A DNA stretch of 64,000 nt from Apostichopus japonicus (GCF_037975245.1 NC_092562.1:13384501-13448500), one strand, 5' to 3'; positions 34,401 to 47,471 are shown, counted from the stretch's first letter. Numbers and translations: made by a program. The notes: generated from the sequence alone by a model not told the origin.

Positions 34401-37400
34401 TATGCGCTCTGGGTCTGTCAGACCTGTTTAATGAGGCTTTCTGCACCAAAATCAATTTCACTCAGAAAAGTTCTTCCCGCTCCTATAAAAAGCCGATCAA
34501 AAACGGCGACTCGTCACTTTCCAAAGGTCTATTCCGGTGGAAGACGACGTAACCTTTATCACAGAGAACAACATTCGACATTGTTGTTCGATAACCCCCT
34601 TCCCAATACCTTGTCCGTTACTGGAGATACGGTTGATTGAATGCAATCATTTTTCTGACTGGCTATATACCCTCACTAACTCCAGGAAAAAGGTCACAGT
34701 AGGTTGTCTGCCGCGTGATGTCCACAAGGGTTATAATATTCTGTCAATTTATCCTTGAAACATGATACAATTGAAATGTTTGCTTAGCTGTCTATAACAT
34801 CTTATTGTAGAAATATAATTTTGTGTGGGTAAATGATTGAACTATTATGAAGAAAACCAAAGGCTACGTCGGCTGAAGTGACATGATGACATCATTCACT
34901 CTGATTTTACCAGATGCACTCACAAAATATCGACAAATTTGAAAAATATGCCTTACAGAGATTACAGTAACTACTGTAAATCTAAAGTTTTGTACCACAG
35001 TAATGACTGGATCGTGCTGACAAATCTGATAAATCGGTAGCATGTGCTATTAAGTTTACAGTACGAACTGAGGATATTTGTAATTCCAACAAATCCCAAC
35101 ATCTGGATTTGTTGGAATTACACTTATCCTAAGTTCTTACTGTAATCATAATAGCACATTCTACCGATTTATGGCACGATCCAGTTTTTACCGTGGTACA
35201 AATCTGTTAGATTTACAGTAGTAACCGTGTTCTCTGTGTGTATTGGGTGCATAAGGATGTTGATTGTTTTCGTTAATACAGTTATCTTCAGCCACCAGAA
35301 AATGCCCTTTTTATAATACCGGTGTCACAGTGTAGAATCTCCTCTCCCTGAGTATTTTATCCGGGTATACCATAATTTAGGGTAAAACATCTGTTCCGTT
35401 AATGGCTCGGTTCGTCAGATGATGGTATGGATATGTAAATTAGGAATGTAGTGCGATGCAGTCTCAGACCATAAGAGTGCTTGAAAATATAGATATGACT
35501 AGAAACACACAATTCATTCTCCCACCATTAAAAAAAAAACTGACCATGATCAAATACATAATTTCAGTCTTTGCCTCCCCAGCTTGTCTCTGAATATATG
35601 AGAGATTTGCATATATTCATTAATCCTTAATTTGTACTCATTGTCGTTTCCGGGAGATTTCCAAGTATAGGCTATTCGGAAAGCTATACTCACAGTCTCA
35701 GAATGTCACACGTGACATGTTTTATCTCCGGAACGCGGGTCGTCTCTCTATGGTCACTAATTGCTGCCTCTGTGATAAACGCCAACGTGCGTAGTCTACT
35801 GAAAAGACCGTACTGTACGTCTTGCAAACGACAACCAGGAACGAATGTTGAACCAGGGAGTTGTTATGGAACCACTCCTTGGTTGAACCTTGCGCCCGGA
35901 AAAGATGGGCGACACTAAAGAGTTATGAAATAGTAATAACTTTAGGTATGAAAGTAATCCATTCATTTGTTTTGGAAGGGTTATTCCGAATGGGGTAATA
36001 ACATGTAATTGTGTGAAGACATGTCTCTGGTATCGCAGCTCTGAAACCGTTCAATGTGCTTAATTTATAAACATTTCACAGAAACACATATATTATAATG
36101 TGTTATGTCGTGTATGATGCAAAGAGTGTGTTTATAAAATGATGTTTTTTGTCTTGATTCTTGTTCTTGGCATCCGTCGTTATTTTTTCGACTAACAATA
36201 ATCTCAGTGCTTTGCTATACATGTATAACTACACATAAACAGAGCCTGTCTTCGCTAGTGATATTGTGTGGCTTCCGTTTCCCGTCTTAATCAGTCAGAA
36301 ATATAAAAATATGCGTCCGTGGTTACACAATAAGTGCCATGGAGATCTATTTCACACATAATTTGGTCTCTATCGGAATTTGCCGGGCCTCTTTGGTGTC
36401 CCCGAGACGGCGGAGCCCATTTAGCCTGTTAGGAGAGGTGGAATGGGGGAAAGGGAGACGTGACGTATATTTCTCGAAATTTGCACCCTGCGAATTCAAT
36501 CACAAACTATAGAGCAACGAAGGCAGTGAGGTATTCGATGCTATCAAACAGTGGTGGGAGAAAAACATGGGGTTGTTACTTCCCTATACCGCGTACAATG
36601 TATCCAAATAAATATTGTGCATAAGGTTATCCTTCAAAATCAATGGTGCTCTCTCTTTACGTGACATTTGTTTCTTGATCCGTTCACTTCCGTATTTGCT
36701 TTTCAAATGAACACAGGATTTTCAGTCCGTCGCTAGACCACTGTCAAAGTTTCTTCTTGGTGAAGAACTAGACGAGGATTCTCTCAGGCGATTAGAGGAG
36801 AATGCAAGTATGAAAGGGATGAAGAAAAGTTATGACGAAATAGAGAAAAAGAGACCCAATGGTCACATGATTACAAAGGCTATGGGGCGGAGTTCTTTTA
36901 TACAGAAAGGTATGAAATGTGAATATAAATTACATTATTTTGTTGAACATTTCTGTATTTATAATAAACATTTGTCGATTCAATAATATAATGTTCATGC
37001 AGCTCTCACCATGCAACAGAGAACTTTGTAACAGTAATTCTCTATCGTGTTTGCATGAAATTGTAAGAATGTTACATGTTCGCCGAATTATTACAAACTG
37101 GCAATACTATGTCGACTTCATATATAGTGAATACGTATACCATTTCAACTTCATACTAAGTGGTAGGCTACTGTATCTGCATATATAGCCTAGCCGCATT
37201 ACTAAGTAGATCCATGGTATTTCGCCAGATATAACACCACCCGATACGGAAGTCTCGCCGCGACTATACAAGGACAATGTACTAACCATGGAGGTCTTGT
37301 GACTTGCTGATAGGTGCCAGTAACATATTAGATAACCCTTTGTCAGTTGGAAGTGAAACCAGAATGCTACTATAAAGGGAACAATTACTGTACATTCGAG

Positions 37401-38912
37401 AACAATTGCTCAATATTGGATGATAAATAATGTTAAGATTTACTTTCTCTGTCTCAGAAATGGTTTAATCTGCATGTACTCCAGCTACAATTCGAACATC
37501 TCCATCCAGAGCCTTATAGACTGCGTATGGCGCCGGTCACTCCCATAGGCTTAGGAGCCCAACCTGATTTGGGGGGGGGGGGCTGTAACGACTTGCCTGA
37601 AAATATAACCAACATTTTTCACGCGCGTGTTCGACATGTCAATGTGCATATCATATAGGCATGCATCGGTTATTACATTGCATGTCAATAACATACAATC
37701 ATTTGCCGTGTTATTACCCTTCCATATTGGTTAGAATTATTGGGGAAGCTGTTACAATAATAATGATAATAATAATAATATCAGTTTATTCTTTGAAAAA
37801 CACATTGCAAATTATTTTTCTTTCAGTAGGTGCCCAAAAAATTCTTAGCATATTGCCCGAATGTTCACAAAAATGTTTGGTTGGGGGGCTGCAGACCCCC
37901 AGCACCCCCCCGCCTCCTACGCCTATGGTCACTCCTATCATGTTACGCATTTTCTACGCACAGATACGACAAGGATACTTGTGTACGTTGCTTAGGAACA
38001 GGGAGTCCTGTCGTCTGCTGATTATGGCGATATATAAACATCGCGTTTAAGTCATGATATGCTACATACATTCCGTCTACAGTTAGATCGATTGTTTCAA
38101 AGAAAATTGACATCTTGAAATTAAAAACTGCGGTAAACAATACAAAATAATTTAAAAAAGCTAGATTGCTACGTATGTGTAGCATCACCTGGAAATTGCC
38201 GGGTAGCTATGAGATCAAGTCATTAATTGTTGTAGAATACACATTCAAGGAGTACTGTAAGAATTACTGTACGTGCTACAAACGAGCACGTCACAACATG
38301 ACCCTCGGTTGGAACGGGGGTTTTTTTTCTAATATTTTTGCTTGGGGTGGGTGGGAGTTCTTAATTGATGAATCGGTCCAGATTAATGTATATATTTATG
38401 ACTGTATTAAGACCGGTTGATTCGGTAAGTGGCAGCCCTTCCTCGAGCATGTGAATGTTCAATGAATGTTTGTCTACTGATCTCGATCGCAAACGTCATG
38501 GCAACCGAAGAGTGTCAACGTTAAAAACAAAGCAAACAAAAATAATGTAGCGGAATGCGTGAATTTTTATGTATGATTGCTTGTGTAAACTTCAATCCCT
38601 ATATATGAGTGTGTAAGATGCATATGTACAGTATGTGTATGAATATGCTATGACTGCTTATGTATGGTCAGTATGCGCGGGGGTGTATTGCCTACACACG
38701 CATCCGTGGGTAAGTTGGTGATAACTTTTATGTTCAAATATAAAATCTAAATCTTGTTGACTTTAGTTTTGTTCTATCTTTAATTCCTATTAATTCAAGG
38801 TGTCATTGGATCCTGGAAGAATTTCTTCTCGGTTGCAGAGAACGAGTTGTTTGATGAGGTTTGCCAGGAAAAGATGGCGGACTGGGAGTTTAAGCCTGTT
38901 TACGAGGGATAA
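31429..38912 (+). CDS. Cytosolic sulfotransferase B, complete six-exon gene
   Basis: Exons 31429-31642, 32830-33056, 33153-33282, 34108-34202, 36717-36909, 38800-38912 (214, 227, 130, 95, 193, 113 nt), all with GT-AG borders, coding for 323 residues. Five of six exon sizes are identical to gene A, and the phases match. Motifs: TYPKSGTHW PAPS loop across exons 1/2, catalytic His in CTHLPW, RNPKD, GSWFDHV...YW, and C-terminal GVIGSWKNFF. The start at 31429 (MVVRYSLEEQ) follows the conserved 5' block shared with gene C. Introns carry a hAT MITE (intron 1), a tRNA-like SINE (intron 3), a foldback element (intron 4) and another hAT MITE (intron 5); none touches an exon. Reading frame and splice sites look intact. 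It probably acts in the cytosol as a PAPS-dependent enzyme; the substrate is unknown. Confidence 0.9.
32027..32401 (-). mobile_element. hAT-like MITE, 375 bp, exact 8-bp TSD, in intron 1 of sulfotransferase B
   Basis: Inverted copy of the family at 6296-6698. On the plus strand it begins CAGTGGCGTAGGAAGG and ends GTTCCTACGCCCTTG. It is flanked by AGTGGTAT at 32019-32026 and 32402-32409. Confidence 0.85.
33390..33705 (-). mobile_element. tRNA-derived SINE (family 4) in intron 3 of sulfotransferase B
   Basis: On the minus strand the head reads 'gctgtggctgagtggataa' and continues to 'gggttcgatacccgg', a good A-box/B-box pair. The tail is an ATT/TAA repeat at 33392-33432. No other copy is in the window. 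Confidence 0.65.
34955..35239. repeat. Foldback (palindromic) MITE in intron 4 of sulfotransferase B
   Basis: Two arms of about 140 bp are imperfect reverse complements around a centre near 35100 (aattccaacaaatcc...ggatttgttggaatt). Both contain 'ataaatcggtag' and 'ggatcgtg' blocks. A single arm is at 10013-10141. Confidence 0.85.
37544..37927. mobile_element. hAT-like MITE, 384 bp, exact 8-bp TSD, in intron 5 of sulfotransferase B
   Basis: Begins CATAGGCTTAGGAGCCC and ends GCCTCCTACGCCTATG, flanked by GTCACTCC at 37536-37543 and 37928-37935. The ends differ from the CAAGGGCG family but show the same CA...TG plus 8-bp signature. A (taa)-like repeat lies at 37757-37780. Confidence 0.8.
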
Positions 38913-39284
38913 TGATGTTGATGGCAGTTGTATCCTGTCGTGTGGTAATATGGTATAGCTGGTTTGTTACAACAAATGATTACTTCACATTACAAAATCC
39001 CTTCTCTCAGTTGGTGCAATGTAATGATATGAAATGAAAATGAGTAAGTACGTGCATTTCAAATATGGGGAGTTATGTGTTTTGCGGTACGGAGCCTTCT
39101 ATGAGTTTAATGATCCGAGCAGTCAATTTTTTTTTCGTGCAGCACTTGAGATGATGAATTCAGTTTTGGGGAGAGAATATAGTTTTCACATGGATATGAA
39201 GAAGTAGTTTTTGAAGACTGAAATAGATAAATAAATGTGATGTGAACAGTAAAAGTCCCTGCTGGTATTTCATTGTTATTTTTG

Positions 39285-39990
39285 TCATGGCTGTTGTGCC
39301 CTCTGCTGCTGTAGTCAGCCTTGTCACTATTACCGATCGATTCCATGAGTAACTTGTCACACCTACGTCACACCCAAGTGTGTCCAATTCAAACAGTCGC
39401 TGCTACTGGGACACAACAGTGCGTATAACAACGTGTCTCCTGCAGCGACTTCCAATAGGGACAACAGCCACAAACCAGTGCATGCAACTATCTTAAAGGC
39501 ATTGAAGACTCGCCCCAAACCGTGCCATGGCTCTGAAAAAGTTAACTTTCCGTTCCTTGACGTTTTCTTCTTGTCACTACAAAATGCAGACAGTATATGA
39601 AACGTGATATCTTTTATCTGGACCTGAGATGTCCACGCTGCTATGTACACTGTGTTGTGGGTATTGACCGTAGCTGTATATATTGACTGTACAATAGTGT
39701 CTAATTACCGACGGTAGCAAGCTGTGTGTGTATTTTCTGGGATCGATGGTGGTGTCTAACACTTCTGATACACCTCATACGAAACTGGGTCAGATTACCG
39801 GCATGAGACGTTTCTTTGTGCGCGAGTCTTTACACCCTTCAATATACGCAATTTCGTATGTCCCCGATTTATACATCACCTGAGTAAAGAGAGGCAATGG
39901 AAATAAACTACCATGCCCAAGGACACAACTCGACATGACAGGACTCGAACCAACAATTCTAAAATCACAAGTCCAGAGAAAAACAAAATC
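39285..39990. repeat. Duplicated 3' flank of sulfotransferase B (partner 56551-57313)
   Basis: From 'ctgttgtgccctctgctgctg' to the SINE tRNA-like head, this block matches 56551-57313 closely in order and orientation, with small indels. It lies 370 bp downstream of the sulfotransferase B stop codon; its partner lies upstream of sulfotransferase C. Confidence 0.85.
39797..39975 (-). mobile_element. tRNA-derived SINE (family 1), head-truncated
   Basis: Minus-strand copy sharing the body of the SINE at 2406-2715 ('tgtccttgggcatggtag' on the minus strand). The tRNA-like head is cut short at about 39975 compared with the copy at 57106-57313. Confidence 0.65.
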
Positions 39991-41402
39991 TTCAAGAAAA
40001 TATGCGCAGACATTGCAAAAATATGAGTACATAATTAAAATGCCTGCAATTATTGATGCTACTGTTAATATAAAAAAGAGAGATACCATGCACAAAACAA
40101 GAACACGTACAGTCCATAGCAGTATGCGCTATGCATGCAACTATAATAGCATTAATTACTACACTTCTAATGACAACAGAGTTCTTGGGCAAATGGCCAC
40201 ACAGGATCAGAACAGTCAAATCTTGTTCACGTAATGTGCAAATCATGTGCAAATCGATACAGAACGATCTTTTCCCAGGCTGCAGCTTCCACATCACTGA
40301 TCTGTGCCTTCCTGTTGAGTAAGGATATGAAATCAATTTAAATGAATATAATTATTATAGACTTTGCAAAGGAGTGAACTTAATCCATAGATGCATTTTT
40401 AAGTTGTTGAGGACCCCTGACATGGCTAACTCAACCATATCATGCATGGACTCCTTAACTTGAAACCAAGAAACAAGGGGTGCTGTATTTGTATTTCCCT
40501 AGTTAAGAATAAAGAAAAAGACATAGGACTGGTAAGAGAGGCAGGGCTAGTTCACAAGAAATCCTGTCCTCAACAGGAACAGAGAGAGCACGTGAGTATA
40601 TAGTGTTTAGTTGTTATGAATAATGACACGATGTTCTTGATTCATGAAGATTAATTGCTGCCTGTTTATTTCTTACTCGTATGTGCGTAGCACTGCCATC
40701 TTGGAGAGGGCGTACTTCAAGAATACATATCATAAATACATATCATCTCACATAAAGAATGTCATTACTATAACTGGACGCAACAGAGTACCAGATCTGG
40801 GCATCTAGATCGGATACCAAATATAAATAAAGTCTCGACAGGCCCATGTTATAACTGCAACGCTTGTAACATTCATTAAGGATCAACATTTTCACGCACA
40901 CTTGCAGAAGGGACACAAATATCAAGTATGGGTTACCTCTATCTTCATTCGTTCTGCACACATCAAGAATAAAGTACAATAACCTATAATATAAAGGAAG
41001 ATGAAAATAAGAAGCCGAATCGAGGGCTTATACAGTAATGTGACATAACTCGGTATGCAATGCGCTATACGGAACGGCTAAATGGGTGGGGGGGGGAGTG
41101 GGGGAAAAGTCCGGCCAATATTTTTTTCCACTTTATATTACATTTAACTTGTACCTGCAGGAAGTAGATCGATTTTTAGTGAAGAAATCATAGTGAAACA
41201 AAATAATAATTATAACATGATCTTTCAATAGGCTAGTGATATTTGTCATATACATGGTTTTTGAATCGATTGTCATAACCTTGAGATTATATTAATTTTG
41301 GAAAGTATATCGCACAGATCGAGATACTCCAAAAGACAATTGTGAAAGAAACCCTTTCTTCTAACCTCCTTTTGTCAGGATTTTCAGACTGAAAAACAAC
41401 TC
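39991..41402. other. No recognised feature
   Basis: No exon or element ends recognised. Short open frames here match nothing I know. A G-run is at 41090-41100. Confidence 0.4.
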
Positions 41403-41410
41403 ATCAGAAT

Positions 41411-42499
41411 CAGGCGCGGCGGAACGGAAAAATTATTGGGGGGGCTAATGTGTGGAGACTATCTAAGCGGAGCGCCACCATCGGTTGGCGCGGAGCGTAC
41501 AAGAAAATTTTGGTTTTTTTCAAACCCCCAGATGGCCGGAAACGGCACTTCCCGAGTGTTTAATGCTGCGAATACCTAGCCCTAAAATATGGGTCTCAAG
41601 CCTGCAATTTCTCAGATTGCACCTAAAAGTCTGTAAAAACATTGTAATTTGTATGTTCGATGGTGTTTTAAGAGAGTAGCTATTCCTCGTAGTGTACTCG
41701 CAAAGACGTTTTTGAGTGTAGTAAGGGCAGTGGCGGAGCTAGGGGTATTGGTCGGGGGGGCAAGAATGGTCTGTAGGGGCGCTTTCGACACTATCTAAGC
41801 GGAGCGCCACCACAGGTTGGCGCGGAGCGTACAGAAAATTTTTGAGAAAAGATACTCCCTAGATTGCAGGAAATGACCCTTTCCGGGCCTTGCTAATTTG
41901 CAGATTAACGGAGAATAAAAAGGTGTCGTCGCCATTTTGTCGAAAAATTACACCAACAGAATATGACAAATGTCAATAGGTATATGAGAGCGCAATAAAA
42001 TAGTCAATAATCGCGAATAAGTAAAAAGTAGTGAAAAGCTGAAAAGGGCGCCAGCAGTCCATTTGAGTCCGTCAGAGGGGGGGGGGGGCATCCGCCCCTG
42101 ACTGTATATATGGACGCTCCGCCACTAAGTAAGGGGATGTTGGAGAACTGGCTGAAATGAGGCAAGTCATTGGCCTAAGACGAAGTTGTGTTACGCTTAC
42201 CGGTACTCACACTCACTGCTTCCACTTTTCACGGGGCGTGAAGACGCGGTTGGGTGACAATGTGGTCTATAGCCAGGGGACGGGCCGAGGGTCCCCCAGC
42301 AATTACTAAAATTATTACACCTATATATATAGTATACGTGTGCATCGGACAGATCGACAAGTATGCATTGAAAAATGGGCAGATGCACGTTTCGGAGCCT
42401 TGGTAAATATTGGGGGGGCTTATCATGCATTTGCCCCCTCAACTTTTTCATTGGGGGGCTGAGCCCCCCCCCCAAGCCCCCCCGGTTCCGCCGCCACTA
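41411..42499 (+). mobile_element. Composite hAT-like element, copy B (outer), 1,089 bp
   Basis: Same outer ends as copy A (CAGGCGCGGCGGAACGG to GGTTCCGCCGCCACTA) but with its own duplication ATCAGAAT at 41403-41410 and 42500-42507. It contains the 43-bp module at 41458-41500 and the inner element at 41728-42127. Confidence 0.85.
41728..42127 (+). mobile_element. Inner hAT-like element of composite copy B, 400 bp
   Basis: Same ends and the same flanking AGTAAGGG duplication (41720-41727, 42128-42135) as the inner element of copy A. It is about 60 bp longer because of a segment near 41910-41985 that is replaced in copy A. Its 43-bp module is at 41790-41832. Confidence 0.85.
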
Positions 42500-42507
42500 A
42501 TCAGAAT

Positions 42508-44100
42508 TCATGAACAGCAAAATATATATTTTGAGGATTAATAAAACTCCAAAAAGAAACAGAGCATAGAGAAATAATTTTAGAAAGGTCTCAGTGTAGC
42601 CTACTTCTCAATATGACTTGTATTCATTTGTTTATTTGTGTCTAAAAATGAGCGTCAACATTTACGCGATTGATCAGAGTCCTACTCACTGACCAATCAG
42701 AAGTGAAGAATCTGTACAACAGCTGCAGTACCAGTTCGTGCTTAACTTAGCCTTTATCATGGGTACTGTAGTAGAACGCCCTATATATGATCAAATACAG
42801 TTACGCAATCCTCGAAGGGTGTTTGTACTATATATATATATTCGAATGCCTGAGTATGAGTACAATTCCACGAGGGGGCTGCCGGGACTGCGAATAGCAA
42901 TAATAATGTCACAATACGAGTAAGTGCACGGACTCACTACGAATCTGCTACCATATAATTATGTATCCACAAGTTATATCATTATAATATTAATCTCATC
43001 ATTCCCAATTTGATCTATAATATAAATACGAATGAACAACTAACAAATAAGCAGATATTTGATGTATATAACAAACTTAACATAAAACTATACCATCACG
43101 ACATCTCGCCTGTTCTTACTGTGTCACACTTAAGAATTGACAAACAGAGAAAGTAACCCCCCCCCCCCGCCCTCCCCACCCCACACCCGCACTATATATC
43201 CACACGGAATCAGGCTACGAGAAAAATAAGGCAGGAGATTATACAACAAACGATATGAATGCTACTTAGGTAACAAATCACTTTTGTGACAAGTTTTAAT
43301 GTTAGCAATGGTAAATACAGACTTGGGAAGGGTCCAGTCAAAGAGTTCCAGATCTTAGAGGTTCGAGATCTTAGAGGTTCCAGATCTTAGAGGTTCCAGA
43401 TCTTAGAGTTCCTGATCTAAGAGTTCCAGATCGTAGAACAGATCTTGAAACAGATTTAACTCTGAATAGAATTCAAACGATTTACAGGAATGCTGAAAGA
43501 ATCGTTGAATGTAATGTTGTAGTTGTGCACAGACTACCGATTGAACAGGAAAGAGGTTAAAAAACGACGTTACAAAAATGGAACTGTGTTATAACATTAT
43601 GTGTGCATGGGTACGGGCTTGTTACGCATACGATTGCCTGCGCTATTCACTGATCTAAATTTGCCACCGAGTTCACGTGATTAATCGGGGTCCCAGTAAA
43701 CCCCACTGAAACCTCGGTAATGCCAGCGCCCTCAAAATAAAGTCTATGAGCGATATCGCCTTTAAAGGTTACAATTTGATGACTGTTGATGTGATAAATA
43801 TCATTGAGGTTGTTAAGTTAAACGAAAAGAGGACTTCTAAAAGACAAAGTATATATGTATAGTGATCTAACAAACTGAACTTAACCTATGCCGCCATAGT
43901 GTGTCCTGTCAAGTTTAGTTTTAATGTCATATTTTCAACAAACTTCTTTCTTTCGTTACGGTACTTAATTAATAAAGTTGACGCATGCGCTTGAAACAGT
44001 TGACATTGCAATCAATAAATATCACCATCGTTATTGCTTCTGCACTTTTTACTGTCATTCAATCATATGCTGCTGTGTGTGCTGATTGATATATCCAAGT
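42508..44100. other. No gene recognised; short tandem repeat inside
   Basis: Apart from the repeat at 43340-43445 and a C-run near 43160, nothing is recognised before the start codon at 44101. Confidence 0.4.
43340..43445. repeat. Short tandem repeat of about 17 bp
   Basis: Five to six degenerate copies of 'ttccagatcttagagg'. There are no unique spacers, so it is not a spacer-repeat array. Confidence 0.8.
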
Positions 44101-44870
44101 ATGGATGCAGTCAAACTGGTCATGTTTTTCATCTTCGTGGTGATTATTTCCGTCGACATCTCATCAGCGGGTAGTATGTCACTTTAAAATATATTATTTT
44201 AATTTTTTAATAAAATGTGCAGAAAAAAAGTGGCCATATTCGTTATTCAATGTGTGCATTCTTAAGCAAATAATATCGTATATGTAAACGTGCTGATCAG
44301 AACGCGGGATCATGAATGAAGCTCGCTAACGTTTTCTAACAATTGTCTTCCCAAATATTATTAAGGGAAAAGTGTTTCTATGTATTCTATACGATAAGCT
44401 GATTCGAGGAGTAAAATAACACACGGAAATTAATTCAGTTGTTGATTCATTTCATGAACCTAAGACACTCTAAAGACAAAGAAGAAAAAAGATCAATACA
44501 CAAGTTGATTCTCCCGTATTATTTGTCTCTTATATTAAACTTGATTAAATAAAAAAGGAGCTTTGTCTTGACACTGACTATTTCAGTTATAATATCATCC
44601 TCTTTATTGCATTATATTTCCTCTCTTTCTATGTGTTATATCTCTTTATACAACACCTAATTGTATTCTGGTCATTTGATTGGTCAATTGCTCGTTGATT
44701 GCATGCAAAATCCGCTCTATTCCACTCTATGAAATAGAACCATGTGTTATACTTTTTTTGATAGCATTTTTTTCAATGGTAAGAGAGCAGAGAAACCTGT
44801 CTGTTCAAAACAATCTGTTGCATGAGTGCATTTTACATCCAATTATATCCAAATTTGAAGGTTTCCATTC

Positions 44871-44989
44871 GTGCAATAGTGCAAATATTTCATTCGTTGA
44901 AAGATGTAATTTGTTCCATTCTACGAGGCGCAGTCGAGTTGAATGGAACATTCCATCTTTCAACTCGTGAAATATTTGCACTATTGCAC
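44871..44989. repeat. Hairpin (inverted repeat) in intron 1 of the fibrinogen-domain gene
   Basis: Arms of about 50 bp: GTGCAATAGTGCAAATATTT...GTTCCATTC and its reverse complement, separated by a 19-bp loop near 44923-44940. A few mismatches. Likely a foldback MITE; no TSD identified. Confidence 0.8.
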
Positions 44990-45651
44990 TCATAACCATT
45001 CATTATTTGTATATTATAATTAAAACATAGGCTAAAATTAACTACACAGTCAAACATTTTAAAGTTAACAAAGATATCAAAGGGATTTTCTTATATTCTC
45101 TACCACAGATTTATGTGACTTTGAAGCCCAATTTCCAAGTACTTCGCCAGAAGGTATATTATATCCTGTAATGTATAGGCTTAGTGTTTTGTCCTTGGCA
45201 GCACTAATTCACTCAGTTGTACTAATCTATTAAATCTTAATTAGTATTTGCCACTGCAGGGGACCAGTGATTAAGGTTACAAAGATTAGAATATGTTATG
45301 ATCAATCTCTTAATTAAACAGATGTATGTTTTTTCTGCTATTTCGAGTTCTCATTTTGACCAAATAATATATTAAATATTTAAAACTTGTGGGGTTTTTT
45401 TTTGTTTTGAATTGTGCTAAATAGAATGTATTTGCTTTACCATTTGACGGTCGAGAGATAAATGAAATCCTCCAATCTACAACATGTTATTAAAGTACTC
45501 CAAATTTTGCTTTAACAACTCTAATTGAAAAAATTGCTTAAATAACCTGCTAAGTAGCTACAGGGTATTGACTGCCTATAGATCTCAAAGTTAGTTATCA
45601 ATAAATGACTTCTATTTAAGTAACGTTGTTGTGATTATGTTATAGGTTTAA

Positions 45652-47471
45652 AGACCAACTATGGAGGCAAATTTTTTTTTTTTTGGATTTTCCATTAATT
45701 TAGGAGTTTACATACCCATAATCAACATGTGTAAAAAATAATCTTCGAAAACCTACTATAACCCATCAAAAACGACCACGAAAATGGACATTTTGGTTAG
45801 TCACGTGACATGAACCTCTGGAATGTCTGAAAACAGAGATTGACCCAAAGGAGCCTCTGGTCACCGTGTGACGTCATTGTTTGTATACCGCGAAAATCAA
45901 ACGCTGATATAGGGACTGTTTGTACACAGATAGCGATCAATTGTACTGTTTTTGACTTCCAATTTCGAGCGTTTGAAAAGCTGTTAGCTTAAAACAAGAA
46001 CACATGAAGGTTAACAACTAGTTTTAAGACAATTATAAGCAGAAATTTTAGTTAAATTGGTTAATTCATTAGCAAAATTTCCACTCAAATGGAAGCATCT
46101 TTTACATAGCGGAGCGTCAATAGGTCCGTACGGTACAATATACTGTAGAACATGCAAGCAGCTTGGCGATTCCGTAATACAATTTGATCGCAAGATACCG
46201 TAAACTGAACAGAAGAATAGACCTAAAAGATGCCTCATGCGTGATATGTGACGGGAAAATGGCTTACGTCACTGTCAACGAATTACCAAAAAGACACTAA
46301 ACATAATCGAACAACTACGAGAAGACGCTGACCCGAATCGACCAGGGTAGCATATACATGGCTAAGCTTCAGCTGAACATAGTACTTACTCGTTTTAATA
46401 TCCAAAAGTACAAACACAGAAAAAGTATCCTTTCAATAAACAAAATTTAGCAGTGAATATCCAAATCCACGTTTCTCGTTCAATCCTGGGCGAAATACTA
46501 CCATGACTCTGTGTAATTCCATAGAGTTAGGTCTAGTTGAAACAGGCCTTGACCAGTTACATCCCACAATCACAAGACAGTCACTAACGAAATAAAACGT
46601 CCGATCGCTACATAGAACCGTTTTTATTCAACTCCTTGGACCATGCAGATGCCGGAATAAACATAACGGACAATATAACACAATGTATCACGAACTCACG
46701 ATAGTGGAATACAACAAAGGAAATAGATAAATGCGATGAAATCCTATAGCATGACTATTTACACATGCTGTGAGCCATACATGTACTAACAATGCTACCT
46801 TATAGGCACGGTATATACACGGTCATCTCTTACGGTAAATATTATACTGTCAATTGCGTCCAGAGCTTGTTTACGGTCAATTTCACATTAGCTATGTCCG
46901 GCTATGGTCCGACACAGCTATCGACAGAATATAACTTTCGCGGAATGAGACATTTGCAGCTTACACAGAGGTAGGGTCATGCATGTGGACTCATGGGCAT
47001 GAGATACTCCGGGTGCTGAAAAATCTTTCCGCGTGGATCTCAAAAATTGATCCAAAGTCTGCGGCGTTTTACGTCGGTTCTTTTACTCGGAAATCTAAAA
47101 AAGCTGATGCTTTTGTTGGATGAGGTGTAACTGCAACCTCCAACAACACAGAATTGTGGCATTTCGGGGGAAAAGGAGTAATATCGTTGATGTTTTTGGC
47201 AGCTCAAGTATACAACTTTACACACTAAAAGTATTGTTGTGAGTGAGGTATACAAACAGTGACGTCACATGGTCACCTGATGTCTTCGGAATGTTTCAGG
47301 AATGTCTGAAACAGGTTTCATAAAAAGCTGACTTTTCTTCCCATTTTTCACGTATTTAACGTCCAAAATTGGTAAAGTTGATTACAGCAATGTAATTGGA
47401 GTGAATTAAGGATTACATACATGCAAAATGGTGGGATTTTATGTTCATCGAAAAGTCTCCATAGTTGGTCT
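45652..47471. mobile_element. Kolobok-like DNA transposon, 1.82 kb, TTAA target duplication
   Basis: Ends are AGACCAACTATGGAG and its reverse complement, each bordered by TTAA (45648-45651 and 47472-47475). Sub-terminal segments are also inverted (GTGACGTCA...TTTGTATACC near 45870-45893 and 47244-47267). A minus-strand THAP zinc-finger remnant lies inside. TTAA duplication plus a THAP-bearing protein is the combination described for Kolobok; piggyBac also uses TTAA but lacks THAP. The rest of the interior shows no recognisable transposase. The element splits exon 3 of the surrounding gene. Confidence 0.7.
47040..47162 (-). pseudogene. THAP-type zinc-finger remnant
   Basis: From ATG 47162 the minus strand reads MPQFCVVGGCSYTSSN then SISFFRFP and RRRLWINF-stop. 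The spaced Cys pair, the FRFP block and the Trp fit the first half of a THAP domain. The stop comes before the second metal-binding half (C-x2-H), so the domain is incomplete. Confidence 0.6.

Noticed and set aside
39935-40336. Overlapping 99-114-codon ORFs on both strands
   Set aside because: No motif and no splice context; they begin within a SINE copy.
45652-47471. piggyBac assignment for the TTAA element
   Set aside because: The TTAA duplication fits, but the THAP remnant and the AGACC ends fit Kolobok better; left as Kolobok-like, not proven.
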